This document shows, in pieces, positions 12,968 through 23,320 of a DNA stretch of 64,000 nucleotides. The DNA is from Conoideocrella luteorostrata. Taxonomy: Eukaryota > Ascomycota > Sordariomycetes > Hypocreales > Clavicipitaceae. A program made the position numbers and the translations under genes. The notes below the pieces were generated by a model. The model saw only the letters and a program-made list of their open reading frames with translations. It had not been told where the DNA came from and made no database searches. The DNA is taken from positions 62,001 to 126,000 of the forward strand of contig JASWJB010000086.1 in the NCBI GenBank assembly GCA_032433595.1, read 5' to 3'. The first letter of the stretch is position 1. Each line of letters begins with the position of its first letter.

Positions 12968-15900
12968 CTCGGCAGTATCCATCTCCTGTCCAGTTGCCTT
13001 ACTTCCGCCCCGTCTGCTCCGTTCGCCGCATTACACATACTCCGAACCCTCCTACCATCGCAATCACAGCCTGGAGCCCATCACACCAGACTCTTTGCTT
13101 CGGTGTGTTCCTGTGTGCAGTCTCACAGGACGGCTAAACAAATTCGCGACAAAGATCGAACTCTGGCATCGGTGACCAGCAAGATGGGGGTGGAGGAGTA
13201 ACAAGCTAGTCCAGGCCCGCTCGCCCAGAGTCCGCCAATCGGAGCACGAGCGCATTGGACGAGGGCGCCTCTTGGCCAAAGTCAAACAGAGACACAAAGC
13301 GAAAGACTGCAGTCAGGCTGCACCGGCGAATACTAAATGCTGGGGGGGAGGGGGCGGACCCTAGAGTACCTAGGATGGATGGCTCGCAAATTGCCCCTTG
13401 TGAGTCGCGAACCGGAGGAGTACGGAGACTAGCCAGTAACCTAACACTAACAGGCAAGAAACGTGCACCACAGTCGGGCTGCTGGAAGAGTATGAGTCTT
13501 CTGCTGGCACGGCATACCGGCGGCCGTTTCCCGTAACTACCTTCACCTTGACCAGCATGGGGCCTCTGCTATGATAGTGTTGAAGGGAGATGTAAAAGAA
13601 GGGGGAGGGGTGGTTGCGGAAAACTTTTCCATGGCCTGTCAGTTCAAGGCTTAGCAGACAGGGTGCAATAGATTGTCTCAAAACTTCTGTCGCGGTGGTC
13701 CCTGCCGTTATTGGCTGGAGTTTACTCCGTAGCAAGCTTTTTGGTCGCAGAGCTGGCGTGGCAGGTGGGATGCAAGCATTATTATAATGTCCGCAAAGAA
13801 TGTCTACCGAGCAGACTCTCTCTTGCGAGGACTCCGTACGGAAAATCGACGTGCCGAAACAGCAGGCGCTAAAGCACTAAAGCACAAAGTAACGATTGAT
13901 GACGGCTTCTAAGCTGCGTCGTTTGCGACCCATGTAATGTGGGCCAACAGGACAGATCCATACGATGTGGACAGCGAGCGAGCTGAGAATGACAACACTG
14001 CGGGATGAGAAGGGGTCATCCAAGCACAACACAGGGCTGCAAAGTTGTGAACTTTCAATCAATAATAGCCGATCAATGTGCTTTGCGGGTCTGTAAGCTG
14101 CCTTGAACTTAATATAGATAGGGCGCAGATAGCCAAGCCAACCAAGCCAGTTCTCCAAAGCAAGTACGGAGTACGGAGTAGTTAGTGTCAGCTTTTTCTG
14201 AAAAAGACTGTCCACTGTGTCCACCCACCCCGGTTCCGGTTCCATTGTAACTTCAGTGCGGGCAGCGGGTGATCGATCAAGCAGACAGGGCAAGCCCACG
14301 GTGGAGCGCGACAATGGAGCCGTGGCTGCTACAGAGTCAATGGCTCCATCTGTCCTCCACTACAAGCACGGTTCCGGTGTGCCAGCAGCCTTGCCGGCTA
14401 CAAGACCCTCCAAGGCAAGGCATGGCACTGTGTGTCGCCTCTGCGACGCGAAACCTACCATAATCTACGGAGCATACTTCGAGCAAATAGATGAAGGCCT
14501 GGAAGTTGGATTTGTGGAGTGCACGAGAGACCTCGAAATGCGCCAGGTGGAAGAGGCAGCAACTAATCAGGTCCTGCCCTCAGCGTCTTGGGGCAGTCTG
14601 GAGTCTGCCGCCTGCTGTCTGCCGTCTAGATTCGCCGTCTTACAATAGAAACAGAAACCAAGGAAGCAAGGAGCTGAGGCTCAGGGCGTTTCCGCCTTAG
14701 ATGGCGAGAACTAATATCCGAGGACCGCGGTCAGGTCTCAGAGGGAACTTACAGACCATCATCAAGTAGGGCAGCGTCGCCTGCCGTCTATTCTCGAAGG
14801 CTGTTCGTTCAGCCAAGGCTTCATTCCTGTCGGCGTTCAAGAAATACATCTGACCCGGCACTGCAGAGCCCGGCGAGTGGCTTGGAGCACGGGGGGTTGG
14901 GTTACATTGCGCTTCAACCAGGGCTGGCGGCCCATGCAGCCCGAATTTGAAGTCAGCCTTTTCAACCTTCGTGCGGGTGGTCGCAGATGCGGTCCGCGTT
15001 CTGCGTCGTGGGCACGAGGCTCTAAACTTTGAAGCAGAGGCTAGGCTCCGTGGCTCCGTGGCTCCCCACGAACAATAGAGCAGCATGACAACAACGTTGA
15101 GGGCTGAGATCCATGGTAGATTGGGACGTGGACGCCGACAACGCCTAGATCCCCGCTCGACGGGCAGCTGAAAAGCGATATCAGCCATGGCCTTTTCAAT
15201 TTTGCACCCTCATTTCCAATGATGGTCTACATGCTCCACTCCATATGACAAAGACCATTCATTCCAGCGCAGAGCCGTACAGAGCCAATACCTCAAAAAT
15301 CGCCGCCATGTATGTGTGGTGTGGATGACCACACCCAAACCGAACGTAGACAGCTAACTATACGACATTGTGGCGCTTCTTGTCGCTATCTGAACCAAGT
15401 TGCTCGGCGAAGCGGGGCTTTTGCTGTATCCATATGAGCATTTTAGGGAGAGCAGGACGCGAATGATGCCTGATATCTGCGCAACGGGACATATTGTACG
15501 GAGTATTCTGTTGGCTTTCACCATTCGGCAGCTCTTTGTCATAACGTCCGCTCTGCTCCGCCTCCCGCTCTCACGACATTGCATATCAGCTGGGGGGAGG
15601 CATACCACACACAATACTCGCATTGGTTCTGGTTCTGTTTTCCCTTAGTTGGGCTGGGCAGGTATTCGATTCGACTCCGCCAGCCGACAGCTACACTTTC
15701 TTCGACGCTGCCTGGTGCGGTTCATGGAGGAGGGGGTTCCCAGACGGCCCGCCTCACTGCTTCGCCAGCTGCCACAGAGCTGCTAGTTAAGTGGTTGAGC
15801 TGAACTGACAGCGTGAATCGTCGCCATCAAAAAGAATAAAGAGGAGAACCTGTGGCGCTTGCTTTGTGCTCCACCTCGAAGAGCATTATTTACTGTACTA

Positions 15901-18557
15901 CTCCGTATAGCGAGGTACTTTACAGAGCACCCTCATGCGGCGGCAGCCATTGGCCGAACCAATATCACGCTACTGTGGATGAATCCCTGCCCATCACATC
16001 GCATCGAGTTCACAAGCTCACAAGCTACATCCATCCAGGCAACGGACGGCAGAAAGCTAATCACCGTGAGCAGGAAGCCTCGGGCAACATTTGGAAGCAG
16101 CCGCTCCGCATGGTTGCCTCATTATTGCAAGCAGAACGGCTGGTCCATGCTCCGGCATGTGCTAACCTTCTTATCGCTCTTGATGTCTGGTAAAATATGT
16201 ACGAATAGGAGTCGACAAGTCTCAGGTCATCTGCACCATGTACCGCTGCATTGTACGCAGTACGGAGTACATATAAGTACATTCACATACAGCTGGCACA
16301 ATCCTGTGCTCGCTGGCGCGTCGAATCGCCTATCTGGCCCCATGCACTTGAAATCATGCAGCTGCTAACCACATCGTGCCTGCGATTAGAAAATGACATT
16401 GTGGATTATCTGGCAAGACTAACCTTCCTAGTTATCAAGCACATGGCTCCGTCGAGACGTATCGAAGAGTACGGAGCAGCTGGTCAGAAATCTGCAATAT
16501 GTCTTTTTTTTGCAAATCAATCTGTCTCGGATGGAGGGACGGCACACGGTCCAGTTGAGGTGTTATGTTCTGCTTGCCATGGGCCTAAACACACGCCCTC
16601 ATGCGTGGAAGCAGCCCAACTAAGGCAAGGTACCTGGAAACTAGTCGAAGCTTGGCATGGACGAGCCACCAACCTGACAATCTGGCGGCGATCGACAATA
16701 CAAGTTGTCATCATGTTTTCCCACCGTCACTCCGCCATGGCACGCATAAAATGAATAGCCTCCTTCTTGACCAGAGTTCGCCAGCCAGTATGATCCGGAC
16801 TAGGTTGTTTCCTGTTCATCTCATCTACCGCGGATCCCGTTTGCTTTTACTGGCATCATCAGTGTTTGTGATTTTTATTTCAATGCAGTGACTTATCAGT
16901 CCAAGTCCAATCAATACGCCGCAGTAGTTAACTAGACCATTAGCTAGGGTTTGTATGAACGGGCCACTCACAGGTGCCGAGAGCAGCTGCCATTGCGCAT
17001 TGCACTCTTATAATAGAAAATCATTCGAGGTCTCACACAACGGCTTGTCACGCTACAGGGCTGTGCTCTCAATCCACCGCCGCAGACGGAGCACGGCGGG
17101 AAGGCGCGCAACTGGCCGGTCGTTCATGCCATTGCCACGTTATGCCGCAACCCTAGAATATGTCTACCCCATAAGGATGGCGAACAAAGTCGAAGGCAGA
17201 AGAGGACCAACTTTTCCGTATCTTTGCGGCGCATGGCGAGAAAAGTGGTTGGCTGACGGTGCTATCAATAAGAACACGAAGAAGTCTCCCGGCAACCCAC
17301 TTGCACTACGACTTACACTTCCAGGAATGGAAGTTTGTCACCATCGTATCCTAAAATATTCCCGGTTTGAGACCGAGACTCAACATGACAGCACTCGCAT
17401 CCTTGATTGAGGTAGCCATATGCGGTGTTATGAAGGACAAAGGAGAGACATTGGTTTCACAATGTGCTCGCTGTCAGGCTTTCTAACAAACAGGACTGTG
17501 CAATGTGAACGAATCGTACAACCACAGCATTACATTCAGCCTCCTGCCGTATCATGGGGTTTCATGGTAGTAGATTGTCCGCTTCCATTTTGGCAAATTT
17601 CTTCTCCAGGCCATTCAACACAGTAATGAAGCACACACACACCCACTCACATAAATACTGGTGAGCAGGCACAATACCAAGTTTCGTCGTTGTACACCGT
17701 ACTCATACCGGTACTCATTGTACCAAGGAGCCGCGTACACCGTGACACAACGTCTATACACCGCGGACAACGGGTCACAGTGCCTCATGTGATGATGGAC
17801 TTATGCACATTGCATGCGGCGTGATGAAAGTACGGGAGCGGTGAGTCGTTGTTGCAGGTTCTTGTCATTATTTTATCTCTGCAGACTGTACAATCTCGAC
17901 ACGTCCGGAGGGATAGGATCAACTCAACGGCTGCGACCGAGCTCTCGACTTGGCGAGTTGGCGAGGCGGCTTGATGCGCGGCATTTGTGCCACGAGCAGC
18001 TTATCGGGGGGGCACATGTAGGTCCTTCGAGTGCTGGGGCTGCTACGACGCATTAAACACGGACAGGCCGTGGAGATGGGCACTGATAATTATCGATTTC
18101 GCTCTTTTTTTTTTCTTTTTTTTTTTCTTGGTTGGTTCTGGTTTTGGATGATAAAATGGCCACCTGTCCTAGTGTCCATCAGCTGTCAGTGAAGAGGCTT
18201 AGAAGCAGAAGAAATGCAGCGCAGGTCCATTCATTGCAAGTGCGTTTGTTTGGCCGAAAGTTTCGACCGGTCACTTATCTTCTTTTATATTGAGTGCTCC
18301 GAAGACCAGGCACTCCATCCATATACACCAGCCAGCCTCTTGGTGCAAACCATTGGCTATTCCGTAGATGGGATTGATAGCCCGGCCAGCACCCATTCCA
18401 GTGGGTTTCCGCTGCAGGTACCGCCACGTTCCCGCCCCAGCTCAGCTCAGCTCAGCCCAGCTGTAGCTAGCTATAACTAGTAGCGTTACGGCCCACAATT
18501 AACGTCACTGACGAGTAAACATTGTTCAAACCTCGTGAAGCTCAATCCAAGCTTCCT

Positions 18558-18593
18558 GATGCTCATGCTCATGCTCATGCTCATGTTCATGCT
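18558..18593. repeat. CATGCT hexamer microsatellite
   Basis: Six near-perfect tandem units of a GCTCAT hexamer lie about 280 bases upstream of the SDR start codon. They create a His/Glu-repeat open frame on the minus strand that is probably not a gene. Confidence 0.8.
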
Positions 18594-18868
18594 CGTCAAG
18601 CCTCACCGCTCTCATCAAGCACATAACTACTCCGTACTCCGCACACATACAGATACACATCCAAATACTCCGTACACCACTAGTAGCTTCAGACCCCTCC
18701 TCCCCAATCCTACTGAGTCCATTGGCACCCAACTCACCCGCAGAACCGCCTCCTCCGTCGTCCCCAGTCCCGAACTTCACGTAGTCCATCTCGCCCCTTT
18801 TCACCCTCCAACCACGAGGAAGCACAGAGTACCTGCCTACATACCTACCGATCTGCCCACCTACAAAA

Positions 18869-20044
18869 ATGACTAGCAGCTCATACAACATCACCAGCAC
18901 CATCAAGCAATCGCCCCCCATCGACGTCTCCCAGCCGTACGATGCCTCCACACTCAGGAACAAGACCATCCTCGTCACCGGCGCGGCCAACGGCCTCGGC
19001 GCACACATGGTCCGCAGATGGGCCTCCCACGGTGCCCACATCACCATCGGCGACATCGACGACCAGGCCGGCGAGTCGCTCGTCTCGGAGCTGGCCCTCC
19101 TCCATCCAGACTCTGTCTTCACATACGCCCACTGCGACGTCACCTCGTGGGAGCAGCAGGGCCGTCTGTTCGAGCAGGCGGTCCGCGCCTCGCCGACGTC
19201 GAGCATCGACATTGTGGTCCCCAACGCGGGCATCATCCAGACCTTGGAGAGCTTCCAGTTCGAGAACCCGAGGCCCTTACCCGGCGGGAAGCTCGCCAAG
19301 CCGTCCACAAGGACTGTGGATATCAACATCACCGGCGTGATATACACCACTCATCTCGCCTTGTACTACTTCTCGAAACCACCGAAACCCCAAAACAGGA
19401 ACGGGAACGGGAACGAGAACGGGAGCGAAGACGAAAGCGAAGGTGAAAGCAAACGCCCAACCCATGCCCCTGCCCCTGCCCCAGCTCCAGCTCCAACTTC
19501 AGATAAATGTCTCCTGCTCATCGGCTCCATTGCCTCTATATACCCCCTCGCCGGACAAACACACTACACCATGTCCAAACACGCCATTTGCGGGCTCTTC
19601 CGCTCCCTGCGCATGACGGCCTTTATGCAAAGCAGCAGTAATCTGCGCGTCAATATGCTCGCGCCGTATTTCGTCGAGCAGAGCCGCATGCTCTCCACTG
19701 TTGCCGACATTGCTTTCTTGGGCGGCACCGCCGGCGGCGCTACCATTCCTGATGTTGTCGATGCGGCTACCCGCCTTGTGGCAGATGAGTCCATCGCCGG
19801 ACGCGCCTTGGCTGTCGGTCCTGCTTTGAAGAGCGCTCCGGAGGGGGGGTGGCAAGGCGTCCAGGCTGTTGCGAAGCACGAGGGTGGCGGTCGAGGCAGG
19901 GCCGCTTGGGAGATATACGCTCATGACTATGACGAAGTTGATGCGTTTACCTATCGCTACATTCGGTTGATGAATAGCGTGACTCAGCTTCGTGGCCTGC
20001 TGGGATGGTTTCTAGATTTCTGGGTCAAGTTATTGAGGAGGTGA
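18869..20044 (+). CDS. Classical short-chain dehydrogenase/reductase with low-complexity insert
   Basis: An intronless frame of 391 residues. Cofactor motif TGAANGLG is at 37-44, the NAG motif (PNAG) at 118-121, and the catalytic Ser220, Tyr233 and Lys237 lie in IGSIAS and YTMSK. These define an NAD(P)-dependent oxidoreductase of the classical SDR type, similar to the fungal group that includes 15-hydroxyprostaglandin dehydrogenase-like and 5'-hydroxyaverantin dehydrogenase-like enzymes. The acidic D62 after the second strand (GDID) favours NAD over NADP. Residues about 171-212 are an Asn/Gly/Glu/Ser-rich stretch followed by an Ala-Pro repeat, inserted between the Asn helix and the catalytic Ser; most relatives lack it. 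The C-terminus is hydrophobic (LLGWFLDFWVKLL) and may attach to membranes. Substrate unknown; no partner enzymes adjoin it. Confidence 0.88.
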   Translation: MTSSSYNITSTIKQSPPIDVSQPYDASTLRNKTILVTGAANGLGAHMVRRWASHGAHITIGDIDDQAGESLVSELALLHPDSVFTYAHCDVTSWEQQGRLFEQAVRASPTSSIDIVVPNAGIIQTLESFQFENPRPLPGGKLAKPSTRTVDINITGVIYTTHLALYYFSKPPKPQNRNGNGNENGSEDESEGESKRPTHAPAPAPAPAPTSDKCLLLIGSIASIYPLAGQTHYTMSKHAICGLFRSLRMTAFMQSSSNLRVNMLAPYFVEQSRMLSTVADIAFLGGTAGGATIPDVVDAATRLVADESIAGRALAVGPALKSAPEGGWQGVQAVAKHEGGGRGRAAWEIYAHDYDEVDAFTYRYIRLMNSVTQLRGLLGWFLDFWVKLLRR

Positions 20045-21108
20045 GTCAAACTTGATTAACATGACAGACAGATCTGGCAAAAAAAAAAAAGTCTCGCCCA
20101 CCCGTCCTCACCCATACATTGGAATATTATCTACCCATCAAGCATAAGCGTATTTTAGAGGACAGTGCAAAAACCTACTGTATTCATTCATTCATTCGTT
20201 CGTCACCGGTCCATGAAGTATTTACGTAGTTACGTGATAACCACGAGGGGCTATTTTCACTTTCACTTTTCCAGCGTCTGCGTCTGCATCTGCACATATT
20301 CATCTAATGCTTGTTATGACTGCTATGTATGTACAGCCACTCAACATATGTATATATATATATCCTGTAAGGAGTATATGAGTGTTTCTATAATATGCCC
20401 GGTCAGACAGCCCAGCCTGTCGCTACGCTAGAGCCCAGAGGCTTAATACAGACAACCAAGGAAATCAGTAATAACCAAAATAAAAATAAACTGAAAATGT
20501 CACAGATTCCAATTATCCCCAAAGTTAGCATTCTGAAATTGGCGAAAACAAAAAAACGTATGTACCAAACTACACGGAAAGGTGCTGCCGTATCACTTCC
20601 CGTTTGTAAACGCCATTGACTCCAAGGCAATGGAACAAGACTTCAGCTTTTTGATCTAAGAGACTTTTGATTACGCACCGGATCGTCGGTACGTCACGCC
20701 TTGTCGCCTATTTAAGGTGTCGCTTGCGGTAATGACCAGTATCTCTACTCCGTACATTTGACGGCATTCTTTGAGCCTTAATTTTAGGTGGTCAATCTAT
20801 CCACCCGTTTACTTAACAACTCCCAATCGTCTTTTCGTGATGATTGCCCTGTTATTGTGTTCTTTTCCCCCTTCAATCTTTGTTCCTGCCAGGCAGACAG
20901 CTGATGGTGATGTATCCATCCTTCGTTGATGGATTCCCTTTTTTTTTTAGTCTTTACCCTGAAAAGCAAAAAAGTGAAAAAAAATTGTCATGTCCCATCA
21001 TGTCGTCTTGTTTCCTTATATCTATTTTCCCTTTAAGCCAAGATAATCCCGCTTGTCCCTCCCCCCTTGCAGCGCTTGCAAACGAGATGTCCCAGAAAGT
21101 CAGTTGTC
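20045..21108. other. Convergent intergenic region, SDR 3' end to RSR1 3' end
   Basis: AT-rich stretch with two A/T homopolymers, a TA repeat near 20350 and one TACTCCGTA at about 20748. No coding signal; probably the two 3' untranslated regions. Confidence 0.45.
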
Positions 21109-22233
21109 CTACAATATCACACACCTAGGGTGATCCTTGTCTCGAGGTCTCGATCGCCGCTTGCGCTTATTGCCGCCACGAAAGGCGTCAAATTTGAATC
21201 CACTGTCGTCAGTTTCATTAGATGCCAAATATTCATCCTCTTTCCGCAACATTTGCCGACAAAGATCAATGAAGACCTCCTCAACGTTTGCTTGAAAGAG
21301 GTGTCAGCATCATCATGCATCCGAGCTTGTACTGCAAACTTTCCACTTACTCCGGGTTCTGGCACTCGATTCATAATATGGCGCTCCCCAGCGTTGTGAT
21401 ATGGAGAACCCTTTTGCCCTCTGTACAACACGACTCTCTTCTAGATCGGCTTTGTTGCCAACTATGACCATTGGGATGTTTTCATCGTCTTTGACGCGGA
21501 TGATTTCTTCTCGAAGTCCAGCAAGCTCATTCAGTGATGATGGTGACGTGATGCTGAATACGAGCAGAAATCCCTGGCCAGTTTTCATATATAGATCTCT
21601 CATCGCAACTGATTTGTGTCAGACAAAATTGATACTGTCTGTGGTATTTGACAGCCTTACCAAATTGCTCGGTCCCTGCTGTGTCGAGGCTGAGCACTGC
21701 ATGTCAGCGGTAGTACCTTCAGGATGAGATTATATTCGAAGCCAAACTCACATCTCCAAAACCACTTGACGGCCCTATTTATCTTGTTATCAGCTATATC
21801 GTGCTTCTTTTCCTTCCCTTTGTCGTTTCACACTTACATCTACTTGTATTTGCGTTCGGTATGAGTCCTCAATGGTTGGGTCATAGCTCTCAATCCATTC
21901 GTTATGAACAAATTGCGCTAACATGACATCAGATTCTATTATTATTTTTCTCATTCCCCTCTTGACACGATCCAAGTTTTCTTGCTCAGAAAGACTTACC
22001 TGTTAAACAGCTTTTGCCCACGCCACCTATATGAGGAAATGGGGTTAGATAAGGCTCCACACCATCAGAAGTGCAGTCTCAACATACCTGCTCCAAGAAC
22101 AACGACATGAAGCTCGCGGCTGTAAGCATTGTTTGAAATTAGCGAAATATTCCACTTGAATAGCCATTGGGGGTTCGGGAACGCAAAGTGGCGAGATCAG
22201 GTACCTTGAGGGGACATGGTATCGCGGCGCCAT
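21109..22233 (-). CDS. rsr1: RSR1/BUD1-type Ras GTPase (Rap-like)
   Basis: Eight exons in transcript order: 22205-22233, 22088-22119, 22000-22026, 21838-21917, 21752-21774, 21661-21689, 21351-21608, 21109-21290. All splice phases join to 219 residues. P-loop GAGGVGKS at 19-26, switch I YDPTIEDSYR, switch II DTAGTEQF, then NKAD and SAR guanine motifs. Thr rather than Gln after DTAG is the Rap/Rsr1 hallmark. A basic KRKRRSRPR tail and a CVIL CaaX box at the end direct prenylation, Leu at the last position suggesting geranylgeranyl. Family role: polarity and bud or hyphal tip site selection through Cdc24/Cdc42. The start at 22233 was chosen because the nearer ATG at 22217 does not keep phase; this gives a 10-residue N-terminal extension. 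Confidence 0.93.
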
Positions 22234-23186
22234 CTTCGGTTTTGATAGGGACTTTAACCTGCCGGAGTTTTTGTGTGGTGTGCGTGTTTGGCGCGCCGAG
22301 ATGTCCCAGCCAGTGGGCGGCGATCAAAGGTGGACAAGAAAGGTGGATTTCGTCAGTATGCGATGATGTTCCACCGCATGAGAGACCAAGGCCGACGTCG
22401 TATGTCGAATGGCAATAGCTTCACTGGGATGAGCTCCAATTGTTGAAGCAGTCGTTACAATGGATGCAGTGACAGATAAACAATCGTTGGAACGTCTAAA
22501 AGCCGTTGGAGTTTCCGGGGGAATTTGCTGCGGGCGGTGACGGGAGGAATTATCGACGACCGGGGGAGGGGGGTTTGGAAGGCTCCGAACGGGACAGCGT
22601 GGGACACTGAGCGATAGTAAGGAGGAGGGCCTGCGAGGGACAGCGAGGGATAGCGAGGGAGCGGACGACTGAAGGTTTTCCGGTCTTGTGAAATCAGGCT
22701 GTCCCTGGAGTGCAGCCTACTAGGACTGAGATGGTTGGAGCTGCAGGTCTAGAATGCCTCTCAAGTGGTTGGTGTAGTTGGTGGGTGGGGGAGGGGGAAT
22801 TGAATTGGCCAGCGGGTTGAGTCGTGTCTAGGTTCTGTATGTACTTTGGTATACTTGATGCTCTGGAGAAAAGTTGCAGGCAGCCGAAAATAGAGCAGGG
22901 AGCCGATAGCCGTTGCTTCTGTTTGGTGCGTCTCGGGTCCGTTTTCCTGGGGGGCTTCTGGGGGTTGCCAGCAAACCAACGTCGAACGTAATACGTAGGC
23001 AGGCGCTGTGGTTGTGAGAGCATGTGGTATGGTGGTATGCGGTAGTACGTGGTAGTAGGTGGGATGTAGACGCCACAAACGAGTCAACCAACAAGTCGAT
23101 CGGGCGGTCTTGTCGATGCCTGTCGGTCGGTGGAGGGGCAGCACCAGACCCCCAGAAAGGTCTCTATGTTGTCCACAATAAGTAAG

Positions 23187-23212
23187 GTAGGAAGGAAGGA
23201 AGGAAGGAAGGA
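23187..23212. repeat. GGAA tetranucleotide array
   Basis: About six tandem GGAA units directly before the TCAGG array, roughly 1 kb upstream of the rsr1 start. Confidence 0.8.
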
Positions 23213-23231
23213 TCAGGCTGGACCAGGAAGC

Positions 23232-23320
23232 AAGGTCAGGTCAGGTCAGGTCAGGTCAGATCAGGTCAGGTCAGGTTAGGTCAGATCAGGTCGGGTCAGG
23301 TCAGGTCTGGGCAGGTCTGG
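23232..23320. repeat. TCAGG pentanucleotide array
   Basis: About 17 units of TCAGG with a few substitutions (TCAGA, TTAGG, TCGGG, TCTGG). It lies about 1 kb upstream of rsr1. Divergence increases towards the right end, as expected for an ageing microsatellite. Confidence 0.85.

Larger units (their letters stand above)
10329..18868. other. 8.5 kb gene-free interval with simple repeats and many TACGGAGTA motifs
   Basis: The first 1-1.5 kb is probably the long 5' leader and promoter of the RNA-binding protein gene. No multi-exon gene could be assembled in the rest. Motif copies occur near 11602, 12330, 12461, 12950 (the full palindrome ACTCCGTACGGAGT), 13726, 13831, 14165 (tandem), 15497, 15899, 16259, 16468, 18649 and 18666. 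Also present are imperfect GCAGGT repeats near 11113-11150 and a G homopolymer near 12731-12747. No transposon ends or reverse-transcriptase motifs were seen. Confidence 0.5.

Noticed and set aside
18526..19350. 274-codon minus-strand frame with a His/Glu repeat end
   Set aside because: It overlaps the well-supported SDR in antisense, and its repeat part comes from the CATGCT microsatellite.
23226..23320. AGGTCA direct repeats resembling nuclear-receptor half-sites
   Set aside because: Fungi lack that receptor class, and the array is explained as a pentanucleotide microsatellite.
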